Shown here one piece after another: positions 1-6,886 of a stretch of DNA of 10,523 nt. How positions within the stretch are numbered: the stretch's first letter is position 1; each line of letters opens with the position of its first letter. Location: NCBI GenBank assembly GCA_016929305.1, contig JAFGJC010000427.1, forward strand, positions 1 through 10,523, given 5' to 3'. The notes below the pieces were generated by a model that had not been told where the DNA came from, ran no database searches, and saw only the letters and a program-made list of their open reading frames with translations. Made by a program: the position numbers and the translations under genes. Source of the DNA: a candidate division CSSED10-310 bacterium. GTDB taxonomy: Bacteria; CSSED10-310; JAFGJC01.

Positions 1-1
1 A

Positions 2-280
2 ATTCCGCATGCTTCAGCGGTCGTTATCGAATCTTTTCGAGAAGATTCAGAAATTGCTGTGACGGAAATACATGCTGCAGTTTACGTCGAAAAACCCAGT
101 CAAAAAGGAATCATAATCGGTCGAGATGGTTGTTCTTTAAAGCGTATTGGAAGCGCTGCCAGACGCGAAATTCAATCTTATCTGAATTGTACTATTGACT
201 TACGTTTATGGGTGAGAGTCGAAAAGAACTGGCGGAATCAGATGAATAGTCTTAAGAATCTGTGTTTGCAAGAAGAATAA
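2..280 (+). CDS. era: GTPase Era, C-terminal KH-domain fragment (5' end outside window)
   Basis: This is the last 92 residues of Era, the GTPase that binds the 3' end of 16S rRNA and helps mature the 30S subunit. The reading frame is open to the left edge, starting IPHASAVVIESF, which matches the stretch leading into the KH domain of Era. Next come the typical YVEKPSQKG segment, a KH nucleic-acid loop IIGRDG (about residues 38-43 of the fragment) and the closing LRLWVRVEKNWR, close to the Era ending LWVKVKKDWR. The GTPase domain lies outside the window. One mild oddity is the KH loop GRDG, where Era usually has GKGG or similar, so an acidic residue sits in the RNA-contact loop. The GTG at position 59 is in frame but internal; it is not the gene start because the homology continues upstream of it. 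The stop is TAA, followed by a 107-base gap to the next gene. Confidence 0.93.
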   Translation: MPHASAVVIESFREDSEIAVTEIHAAVYVEKPSQKGIIIGRDGCSLKRIGSAARREIQSYLNCTIDLRLWVRVEKNWRNQMNSLKNLCLQEE

Positions 281-303
281 ATCAATATCTGTTTTCTGCT
301 GAG

Positions 304-333
304 TTGACAATAATTCTTGTAATTTGGTACGTT
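304..333 (+). promoter_or_regulatory. Possible sigma-70-type promoter upstream of the FHA/HD-GYP gene
   Basis: A perfect -35 hexamer TTGACA lies at 304-309. The best -10 partner I find is TACGTT at 328-333, 18 bases downstream, which matches TATAAT at only three positions. The gap between era and the next gene has room for a promoter, but the weak -10 makes this tentative. Confidence 0.28.
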
Positions 334-376
334 GGCATCATTAGGTGTGGGAGTATTGGGAGTGTTGTATATATAT

Positions 377-382
377 AAGGAG
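377..382 (+). promoter_or_regulatory. Shine-Dalgarno of the FHA/HD-GYP gene
   Basis: AAGGAG lies five bases before the ATG at 388, which fixes the start codon. Confidence 0.75.
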
Positions 383-387
383 CATAC

Positions 388-1881
388 ATGGCAAAACTAA
401 CAGTGTTGGTCGACAACCGGCCCGCTCAAGTCGTTAGAATAAAGGATGTTGTCACGGTTGGCCGTGATTCAAATAATGAAATTCAAATTATAGATGTCAA
501 AGTATCCAGAAGGCATAGTGTTATCGAAAAACGAAAGGGGTACCATATCGTCAAAGATCTGGGTAGTCGAAATGGAACATTTCTAAATGGAGTACAGGTG
601 GAGGAAAGCGAACTCAAATCAGGCGATCGGTTGAGAGTTGGTGATACAGAAATCCTTTTTGAAGAGGAACCGGCATTGGATGTTTCAGAGGAAAGCAATC
701 CTGTTGATATCGCCAGTGATTCTTCCAGTGTTGTTAAAATCCTCGATCATACCTTTGAAATAAAAAATCTGGCAGATCTTGACGTTACGAAAGAGAGTAC
801 GCCGAAGCTTCGCGAAGCACTAGCCAAATTGACAACGCTGTTTGAAGTGGGAAACTTGATAAATACCTGCCGTGATTCCACATCATTGGTTGATGCCATC
901 ATTGATATGATTACGCGGGTTGTAAAAGCTGATCGCTGTTATCTTCTTCTCAATGATGAAAGAACCGGTGAATTAGCGCCAGTAGCGGTTAGAACCGATG
1001 AAGAGGGCGACCCCGCTCCTAAAATTTCCAACACGATACTGAATCAAGTTCTTGAAAAAGGAATATCCATATTATCCCCTGATGCATTTCAGGACGAAAG
1101 GTTTCAGGGATCGGAAAGCATCTTCATTCATTCCATCAGGTCTGCGATGTGTGTTCCACTAAGGTGCAGAGATAAAATCATTGGGATTATCCATGTGGAT
1201 ACAAAAGGTGTTTTCGAAACGTTTGCTGAAGATGATCTGAAAATGTTGACTGCCATTGGCGTCAGTGCTGGTATTGCATTAGAAAATATGCGCTTATACG
1301 AGGATCTTAAGCGTTTGTTCCGTTCAACAGTGAAGTCACTCGTGGCAACGATTGAGGCTAATGATCCTTACACAGGTGGGCATTCCATTCGTGTCGCAGA
1401 ATATTCAAAACAGATTGCTCTTACGATGGGGCTGCCGGATGATGATGTGGAGCAAGTTGAGTTGGCAGCTTTTCTTCATGATGTCGGAAAAGTAGGTATT
1501 CCTGACAGCATTCTCAACAAACCGGGTGCTTTTAATAATGAGGAAAAGAATATCATGCATGCACATCCTGCAACGGGTTCAGAAATTTTAATGAAAATAG
1601 ATGGAATGGAAACGATTTCCCGAATTGTCCGGTATCATCATGAACATTTCAATGGTAAAGGTTATCCTGATGGATTAAAAGGTTCCGAAATACCTCTGGG
1701 AAGCCGCATTCTCTGTGTAGCGGATACGTTAGATGCGATTACTACCGATCGCGCCTATCGAAGTAAAAAATCAATAGTTGAAGCACTTATGGAGATTGAG
1801 AGGTGTGCCGGTTCTCAGTTTGATCCGGAAATTGTCAAAATCCTGAAAAAATGCGTTTCTTCAAGCGCAATAAAAAAATAG
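388..1881 (+). CDS. FHA-GAF-HD-GYP signalling protein, predicted cyclic-di-GMP phosphodiesterase
   Basis: The 497-residue protein has three domains. Residues 1-95 form an FHA phosphothreonine-binding domain with GR at 25-26, SRRH at 40-43 and GSRNGTFLNG at 59-68. Residues about 145-303 form a GAF sensor domain ending in the helix GVSAGIALENMRLYEDL. Residues about 310-490 form an HD-GYP phosphohydrolase with H332, the HD pair H364-D365, K368, H393, the H417-H418 pair, GYP at 425-427 and D447. All the core metal ligands I can place are present, so it should hydrolyse cyclic-di-GMP. The position four before H332 is Tyr (Y328), not Glu, which hints at a two-metal rather than three-metal site; this is inference. 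There is no signal peptide or membrane segment, so it is probably cytoplasmic. FHA implies recruitment to a Ser/Thr-kinase phosphoprotein, but no kinase is in the window. The ligand of the GAF domain is unknown. Confidence 0.93.
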   Translation: MAKLTVLVDNRPAQVVRIKDVVTVGRDSNNEIQIIDVKVSRRHSVIEKRKGYHIVKDLGSRNGTFLNGVQVEESELKSGDRLRVGDTEILFEEEPALDVSEESNPVDIASDSSSVVKILDHTFEIKNLADLDVTKESTPKLREALAKLTTLFEVGNLINTCRDSTSLVDAIIDMITRVVKADRCYLLLNDERTGELAPVAVRTDEEGDPAPKISNTILNQVLEKGISILSPDAFQDERFQGSESIFIHSIRSAMCVPLRCRDKIIGIIHVDTKGVFETFAEDDLKMLTAIGVSAGIALENMRLYEDLKRLFRSTVKSLVATIEANDPYTGGHSIRVAEYSKQIALTMGLPDDDVEQVELAAFLHDVGKVGIPDSILNKPGAFNNEEKNIMHAHPATGSEILMKIDGMETISRIVRYHHEHFNGKGYPDGLKGSEIPLGSRILCVADTLDAITTDRAYRSKKSIVEALMEIERCAGSQFDPEIVKILKKCVSSSAIKK

Positions 1882-1909
1882 GAAATACCCAACATTCCTA
1901 TTAGTCTAT

Positions 1910-1916
1910 AAGGAGG
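1910..1916 (+). promoter_or_regulatory. Shine-Dalgarno deciding a GTG start
   Basis: AAGGAGG lies five bases before GTG 1922. This strong site, together with the immediate start of the Rossmann fold (KSILVTGGAGFVG), supports GTG as the initiation codon of the epimerase. Confidence 0.8.
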
Positions 1917-1921
1917 TTTCT

Positions 1922-3058
1922 GTGAAAGCAAAATCGATATTAGTTACTGGAGGTGCAGGTTTTGTAGGATCTCATCTTGTGGATCAGCTTGTAAAACTAG
2001 GTCATCAGGTTACAATTTTCGATAACTTGGAAGATCAAGTTCATCAAGGAAAAGTACCTGATTATTTGAATACGAATGCAGAGTTTATTCGGGGTGACGT
2101 CCGTGATGCGGATATCCTGACAAAAGCACTGTTAAATAAAGATGTTGTCTTTCATCAGGCAGCCGCTGTAGGGGTCGGTCAATCCATGTACCAAATACGA
2201 AAATACGCGGATTATAACTCAACAGGAGGTGCTACGCTTTTAGATATTATCGTGAATAATAACAAAATCAGAAACCGAATAGAAAAAATCATCGTTGCCT
2301 CTTCAATGTCGATTTACGGCGAAGGTTTGTACACGTGCTCACAATGCGGAGATGTATATCCAAAGCTTCGTCCAACGGAACAACTTAAAACAAAACAATG
2401 GGAAGTAAATTGTCCACTTTGCGGGCTGGAATGTAAACATAAAGGAACCCATGAGAACAAACCGCTATTTCCGACATCAATCTATGCCATAACAAAAAGG
2501 GATCATGAAGAAATGTTCCTCGTTACAGGTATCAGCTATCAAATACCAGTCGTCGCACTCAGGTATTTCAACATTTTCGGCACTCGGCAAGCGTTATCGA
2601 ATCCCTATACGGGTGTCGCAGCCATCTTTTCATCGCGTCTACTTAACAATAAACCGCCTGTTATTTTTGAGGACGGATTGCAAAGCCGGGATTTTGTCCA
2701 TGTCTCTGATATCGTTCAGGCAAACATACTTGCTATGGAAAAAAATGCAGCCAATTATCAAGCTTACAATGTAGGCACGGGACGAAATTTATCCATTAAA
2801 GACGTTGCCGAAAAGCTAATGGGGAAACTTGTACCGGAGTCTGACATGCAGCCAGTTATTGAGTATCGTTTCAGGGAAGGTGATATACGCCACTGCTACG
2901 CTGATATATCAAAAATAACAAAAGAACTCGGGTATTCGCCTAAAATGAGGTTTGAAGACGGAATTTCAGAACTTACACATTGGGTTTCAGAGCAGCAGGC
3001 AGATGATGGGTTTGAAAAAGCCAGATCCGAACTTGAACGTTTTGGTTTGGCACATTAA
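1922..3058 (+). CDS. NAD-dependent sugar-nucleotide epimerase with a four-Cys insert (dTDP-L-rhamnose 4-epimerase-like)
   Basis: The 378-residue protein is an extended short-chain dehydrogenase/reductase that should interconvert hydroxyl configuration on a nucleotide-linked sugar using tightly bound NAD. The dinucleotide loop TGGAGFVG is at 9-16, the catalytic Ser at about 127-128 (ASSMSIYGEG) and the YxxxK pair at Y188 and K192. Other family landmarks are RYFNIFG (214-220), SNPYTGVAAIF (226-236), RDFVHVSDI (256-264) and YNVGTG (282-287). Between the catalytic Ser and Tyr sits an insert with C139, C142, C164 and C167 (CxxCG and CPLCG), which looks like a small zinc-ribbon or rubredoxin-like knuckle. 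To my recollection this insert is typical of the subgroup containing dTDP-L-rhamnose 4-epimerases, but the exact sugar cannot be read from sequence. It starts with GTG behind a strong ribosome site. A weak GGTGAG and 19 bases separate it from the next gene, suggesting one transcript. UDP-glucose/galactose 4-epimerase activity is the main alternative. Confidence 0.87.
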   Translation: MKAKSILVTGGAGFVGSHLVDQLVKLGHQVTIFDNLEDQVHQGKVPDYLNTNAEFIRGDVRDADILTKALLNKDVVFHQAAAVGVGQSMYQIRKYADYNSTGGATLLDIIVNNNKIRNRIEKIIVASSMSIYGEGLYTCSQCGDVYPKLRPTEQLKTKQWEVNCPLCGLECKHKGTHENKPLFPTSIYAITKRDHEEMFLVTGISYQIPVVALRYFNIFGTRQALSNPYTGVAAIFSSRLLNNKPPVIFEDGLQSRDFVHVSDIVQANILAMEKNAANYQAYNVGTGRNLSIKDVAEKLMGKLVPESDMQPVIEYRFREGDIRHCYADISKITKELGYSPKMRFEDGISELTHWVSEQQADDGFEKARSELERFGLAH

Positions 3059-3077
3059 TCAATGGTGAGTTTCGATA

Positions 3078-4838
3078 ATGAAGATCAATAATCGCCCAAT
3101 GAAAGACATGCCAGTTTTTATTGATGAACAGCTAAGAAAATACGCGGAACTTGTTCCTCAAAAAACAGTCATCTTTTATGATGACCGAAAATACTCTTAC
3201 CGGGATCTTGCCCGGGATGTGGATATTCTTGCTGAACATCTCAGGTTTCTTGGACTTCAAAATGGTGACCGTGTTGTCATTGCGATGCATCGCCGCCCGG
3301 AGATTATTGTTGCGTTTATTGCAATTTCAAAAGCGGGCGGTATCGCCGTGCCACTGGATTTTAAATTGTCATTAAAGGAGATTGATGAGATCCGGCGTTT
3401 GACGGATCCAATAGGAACAATCTTCAGCAAGGACTTAAAATCTCAGATAGGATCCATTAAAGAAGGTGAATGGAGACTTGAGATTGAAGACAGTACCACC
3501 TTTGCAAGTTTTTCTGAACAAGTTGCGCCACTGTCTGAAAGAGAGCGTTTGCCTGAAGATCTGGTCTATCTGAATTTTACATCAGGCAGTACGGCCAAAC
3601 CTAAAGCTGCAATGGCAACACACAAACAACTTTTTTATAACACGTTGGCAAGTTGTGAAGTATTCAAAATAAATGAAAACGATATTCATTTGCCGTTGTT
3701 TGCTGTAATGTCTCATCCTCATGAAATCTTTTACAGAGCGATCTTAACCGGTGGTTCTATCGCTCTGGTTGACAATCTATATCCAAGATCGATTGCTCGT
3801 GCTATTACAAAATATAAGGTTACTTGCGTTATGGCAGTGTCTCCGGTTTATGAATTACTCATTCCGTTTGCAGGCTCAACACAGTATGACTTTCGTAGTT
3901 TGAGACTTCCAGAGAGTGGCGGGATGGCTACGCCGGCATGGCTGCAAGAGAGATTTAAAGATTCCTTTGGTGTCCCAATTTTTCCGGTTTGGGGTAGTAC
4001 TGAAACTATGGGCATTGCTTTTGCGTCTGAATTGAATGGTATCACTCCACGAGGATCAGTGGGACGAATATTGCCATTCTATGACAGCCGTATCGTCGAT
4101 TCAAAAGGAAATGAAGTTTCTGAGGGAGAAGTCGGTGAATTATTGCTGCGGGGTTCTGCCATTACAGATGGATATTGGCGTGCCGAAGATGAAACTCGAA
4201 GAGTTTTTGAAGATGGTTGGTATGCAACCGGTGATTTGTTTCATGTTGATGAGCAAGGTTATTATTTTTATCACGGCCGCAAAGATACGATGGTAAAAGT
4301 TGGAGGAATGAAAGTGTATCCCGCCGAGATTGAAGCGGTATTGTATACACATGCACTAATCCGTGAGGCGGTAGTTGTACCTTTTCAGGATCGATTAAGA
4401 GGTGTCGTACCTTTGGCTGCCGTTGTTGTTGAGCCCGGTGAAATGCTTACCGAAGCACAATTAAGGCAATTCCTGAAAGATAAATTGGCTCGTTTTAAGA
4501 TACCGAGAATCATTAGATTTTTACCGGATCTTCCCAGAACTTCAGGTGGAAAAGTTGACCGGAAAGCCTTGACAACCGGGGTTCCGAGCCCTAGTGATTC
4601 TCCGGAATTGACTATCCAAAGACGTATTGAAGCCATAGATTTGAAGATACTCCATCTGCTGAATGAACGATTAAAATTACTTATGGATATCAAAGATTCC
4701 TCTAAAATAAGTACTTTCAAACCAGACCAAATTCAGGAAACGATTCAACGTCTTCAGGAGTTCAATCCCGGACCGTTGCACGATACTTTTGTCGAACAAC
4801 TTTTCCGATTGATATTGTCAATCCCTCAATATCTCTAG
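3078..4838 (+). CDS. AMP-forming acyl/aryl acid ligase with a C-terminal degenerate chorismate-mutase-like domain
   Basis: Residues 1-500 are an ANL-superfamily adenylating enzyme, which activates a carboxylic acid with ATP and normally passes it to CoA or a carrier protein. Visible motifs are the P-loop TSGSTAKPKAAMATH (168-182), WGSTET (305-310), YATGD (382-386), the hinge region GRKDTMVKVGG (400-410) and the A10 motif PRTSGGKVDRK with the probable catalytic lysine K492. The P-loop has Ala at 173 and 177 where Gly is usual. The substrate is not determinable; aromatic acids are plausible only from context. Residues about 511-586 are extra and resemble an AroQ-type chorismate mutase: IEAIDLKILHLLNERLKLL, then NPGPLHDTFVEQLFRLIL, matching the ID..IL.LL..R and N.GP.....IF.EI pattern. 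Compared with E. coli mutase, R28 is kept (R531), but R11 is Q514, R51 is Q551 and E52 is I552, so catalysis is unlikely. The next gene, DAHP synthase, begins 9 bases after the stop in the same frame. The weak SD GGTGAG (3064-3069) precedes the ATG. Confidence 0.88.
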   Translation: MKINNRPMKDMPVFIDEQLRKYAELVPQKTVIFYDDRKYSYRDLARDVDILAEHLRFLGLQNGDRVVIAMHRRPEIIVAFIAISKAGGIAVPLDFKLSLKEIDEIRRLTDPIGTIFSKDLKSQIGSIKEGEWRLEIEDSTTFASFSEQVAPLSERERLPEDLVYLNFTSGSTAKPKAAMATHKQLFYNTLASCEVFKINENDIHLPLFAVMSHPHEIFYRAILTGGSIALVDNLYPRSIARAITKYKVTCVMAVSPVYELLIPFAGSTQYDFRSLRLPESGGMATPAWLQERFKDSFGVPIFPVWGSTETMGIAFASELNGITPRGSVGRILPFYDSRIVDSKGNEVSEGEVGELLLRGSAITDGYWRAEDETRRVFEDGWYATGDLFHVDEQGYYFYHGRKDTMVKVGGMKVYPAEIEAVLYTHALIREAVVVPFQDRLRGVVPLAAVVVEPGEMLTEAQLRQFLKDKLARFKIPRIIRFLPDLPRTSGGKVDRKALTTGVPSPSDSPELTIQRRIEAIDLKILHLLNERLKLLMDIKDSSKISTFKPDQIQETIQRLQEFNPGPLHDTFVEQLFRLILSIPQYL

Positions 4839-4848
4839 GATCTCTAAA
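4831..4848 (+). repeat. Tandem 9-bp direct repeat spanning the ligase stop and the DAHP synthase start
   Basis: Two adjacent 9-base units, ATCTCTAGG (4831-4839) and ATCTCTAAA (4840-4848), agree at seven of nine bases. Each unit supplies a stop codon in the ligase frame (TAG 4836-4838, TAA 4845-4847), and the second unit runs into the ATG at 4848. The AGGA at 4837-4840 doubles as a Shine-Dalgarno for DAHP synthase with a 7-base spacing, so its initiation is probably coupled to termination of the ligase. The repeat is short and may be chance. Confidence 0.5.
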
Positions 4849-5660
4849 TGACACATTTCTTAGATCAAACCATACTGGAAATTGATGAGTTAACCGTTAA
4901 ACGAAAAGATCGAATTCTCATCGCTGGTCCTTGCAGTGTCGAAAGTCAAGGACAGGTGTTTGCGTGTGCTCGTGAGGTCGCCGAAGCCGGCTATAAGTTC
5001 ATGCGGGGTGGTGCTTTTAAACCCAGAACAAATCCATACAGCTTTCAAGGATTACAAGAGGAAGGAATTCGCATTTTAGCCAAGGCTAAAAAGGAATTTG
5101 GCTTGAAGATCGTAACGGAGATTATTGATGTAGACCATTTTCCGTTATATCGGGATACGGTGGATATTTTACAAGTCGGTGCAAGAAATATGAGCAACTT
5201 CCAATTACTCAAACAACTTGCGACTTTCAATAAACCGGTTCTTCTCAAGAGAGGATACGGTGCCACAATAGAAGAACTTCTTCTTGCTGCGGAATATTTA
5301 CTGTCAGGCGGTAATTCCCGTGTTATTTTGTGTGAGCGAGGAATACGTACTTTTGAAACGATGACTCGAAGTACCCTGGATTTATCATCTGTGCCGCTTG
5401 TCAAGAAAATGAGTTCTTTACCGATAATTGTGGATCCTAGTCATGCCTGTGGCCGAAGTGATATTGTCATTCCTATGGCATTGGCAGGATTAGCGGCTGG
5501 AGCTGATGGATTGATCGTCGAAATTCACCCTAATCCACCCAAAGCGCTATGTGATGGGCTGCAATCACTGGATTTTTCTAAATTTCGAACATTAGTAAAA
5601 GAAATCCAGTTACTCAAACCATTTCTAGATCAAATTGATGTTGCGGGAGAAAACACATAA
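4848..5660 (+). CDS. aroF: 3-deoxy-7-phosphoheptulonate (DAHP) synthase, type I-beta
   Basis: The 270-residue enzyme condenses phosphoenolpyruvate with erythrose 4-phosphate, the first step of the shikimate pathway to aromatic amino acids and related compounds. Diagnostic motifs are GPCSVES (27-33, with metal ligand C29), FKPRTNPYSFQG (57-68), QVGARNM (109-115), LLKRGYG (132-138), CERGIRTFE (162-170), DPSHACGRSD (196-205) and EIHPNPPKAL with QSL (225-241). The pattern is that of the I-beta (AroF/KdsA-related) class. Residues before the barrel number only about 20, so there is neither an N-terminal ferredoxin-like regulatory domain nor a fused chorismate mutase domain; a mutase-like domain instead ends the upstream ligase. 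This suggests either a feedback-free enzyme or regulation in trans by that domain. The start uses AGGA at 4837-4840. The stop overlaps the start of the next gene by one base (TAATG). The gene symbol is the usual one for this class; other names (aroG, aroA) are used in some species. Confidence 0.95.
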   Translation: MTHFLDQTILEIDELTVKRKDRILIAGPCSVESQGQVFACAREVAEAGYKFMRGGAFKPRTNPYSFQGLQEEGIRILAKAKKEFGLKIVTEIIDVDHFPLYRDTVDILQVGARNMSNFQLLKQLATFNKPVLLKRGYGATIEELLLAAEYLLSGGNSRVILCERGIRTFETMTRSTLDLSSVPLVKKMSSLPIIVDPSHACGRSDIVIPMALAGLAAGADGLIVEIHPNPPKALCDGLQSLDFSKFRTLVKEIQLLKPFLDQIDVAGENT

Positions 5661-6886
5661 TGTTAAATAAAGTTGCCTTACGGAAGCTGTCTCCACTTAA
5701 TGGCGATCCGGTTCGATTTCCTCAGCAAGACATAGTCAAGCTAAAAGACGTATTACATAGCATGTTTCTGGATATTGGAATATCACCGTCGTTTTTTAGA
5801 AATCAAACTGTTCTGTTACACCCGAATTTTGTCCGCCCAAATCCATCAGTAACACCGGCAAGCTCAACGGATCCTAGAGTCGTTTTGGCAATTGTCGAAT
5901 GCCTGAAAGAGTATGGTGCGACCAAAATACAAGTGGGTGAAAATCCAGGGTTTGGATTTTCCAGCAGACGAGCATTTGAATTGCTTGATTTAATTCGTCC
6001 ATTAAAAACCAGAAATGTGGAATTATGTTTTTTTGATGAAGGTGAATGGGTGAATGTTGAAAACGATAAGGGTCTTTTGTTTACAAAAATTAAAATAGCA
6101 AAACCTGTTTTGGATGCGGATGTGTTCATAAATATACCGAAGTGGAAAACCCATATGTTGACCAATGTCTCACTCGGAATAAAAAATTTACTCGGATGCA
6201 TCCATGATGATCAAAGAATGCTCTTTCATCGTAACGATATAAATGAAAAAATAGTTGATCTGGCTCTTGCCTGTACTCCAGATATCACAATTTTAGATGG
6301 TATTTGGGCTATGGAAGGGCAAGCGCCATTTCATGGAGAAGCGATTAAGGATTTTAATGGACTTTTAGTCGGACGCGATGTATTAGCAGTTGATTTGACA
6401 GCTGCTCATTTGATGGGTTTTGATGAGAGCGAAATTCCGCATGTAATGATCGCCAAGCAAAGGTTATGGGATTCAGATATTAAGGTTCAAATTATTGGCG
6501 ATTCCTTTGAAAGTTTATTCCGCAGATTCAAGAGACCTGTATTATCGAGCGCGGGTCAATTTCCAGGTATCAACTGTGTTGAATGCGGTGTATGTATCGG
6601 ATGTCTTTCAGCGATACGCCACAGCCTTGATAAGTTAAGGGTTGAGAATAATGATATATGCCTTCCCGAAGTTACTATTTTATCCGGTCGACCTATGATG
6701 AATAACCTTACGATGGAACGCTGGAAGGGTGAGTTAATACTTTTTGGTAATTGCGCATCCGAATTCCAATTTTATGATCAGGAAAAACGCTGTTCGGGCA
6801 AATGGCTGTCCGGGTGCCCACCGCATGTCCTCGATCTATATAAATTGCTGATTAAACATTGTGAAAATGACCGAAGAGATTCTTAA
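5660..6886 (+). CDS. DUF362 family protein with a CxxCxxCxxC cluster
   Basis: The 408-residue protein matches the DUF362 pattern: HPNFVRPNPSVTPASSTDP (54-72) with a following helix, VGENPG (92-97), a hydrophobic strand ending in NIPKWKTHMLTNVSLGIKN (158-176) with GCIHDD (179-184), then ILDGIWAMEGQAPFHG (211-226) and GRDVLAVDLTAAHLMGFDE (238-256). The biochemical role of most DUF362 proteins is unknown, so I assign none. The C-terminal third holds C306, C309, C312 and C315 spaced CxxCxxCxxC, plus C365, C378 and C386 (in GCPPHV). This resembles half of a ferredoxin-type 4Fe-4S site with distal extra cysteines, suggesting an iron-sulfur cluster and electron transfer; this is inference. No signal peptide or membrane segment is visible, so it is probably cytoplasmic. 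It starts at the TAATG overlap with DAHP synthase and overlaps the next gene at its 3' end, so it is almost certainly co-transcribed and translationally coupled with both. Confidence 0.85.
   Translation: MLNKVALRKLSPLNGDPVRFPQQDIVKLKDVLHSMFLDIGISPSFFRNQTVLLHPNFVRPNPSVTPASSTDPRVVLAIVECLKEYGATKIQVGENPGFGFSSRRAFELLDLIRPLKTRNVELCFFDEGEWVNVENDKGLLFTKIKIAKPVLDADVFINIPKWKTHMLTNVSLGIKNLLGCIHDDQRMLFHRNDINEKIVDLALACTPDITILDGIWAMEGQAPFHGEAIKDFNGLLVGRDVLAVDLTAAHLMGFDESEIPHVMIAKQRLWDSDIKVQIIGDSFESLFRRFKRPVLSSAGQFPGINCVECGVCIGCLSAIRHSLDKLRVENNDICLPEVTILSGRPMMNNLTMERWKGELILFGNCASEFQFYDQEKRCSGKWLSGCPPHVLDLYKLLIKHCENDRRDS

Noticed and set aside
59..280. A separate 73-codon gene starting at GTG 59
   Set aside because: The frame is open to the left edge and Era homology continues upstream of the GTG, so it is an internal codon of era.
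324..340. Sigma-54 promoter (TTGGTACG then a GC element)
   Set aside because: The GG element is present, but the required GC does not fall at the correct spacing.
1878..1901. Hairpin ATAGGAA/TTCCTAT after the HD-GYP gene as a terminator
   Set aside because: The seven-pair stem has no T run on the + strand side and overlaps the stop codon. The A run on its 5' side would only make a terminator for minus-strand transcripts, and no minus-strand gene exists here.
4839..4847. Programmed stop readthrough making a ligase-mutase-DAHP synthase protein
   Set aside because: Two stops (TAG, TAA) occur within 12 bases, and the ATG of DAHP synthase has its own AGGA site, so coupled reinitiation is the simpler explanation.
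5803..6201. A 132-codon open frame on the minus strand opposite the DUF362 gene, and several shorter antisense frames elsewhere
   Set aside because: They lie wholly inside well-supported + strand genes, show no recognisable motifs and have no ribosome sites. They are shadows of the real coding frames.
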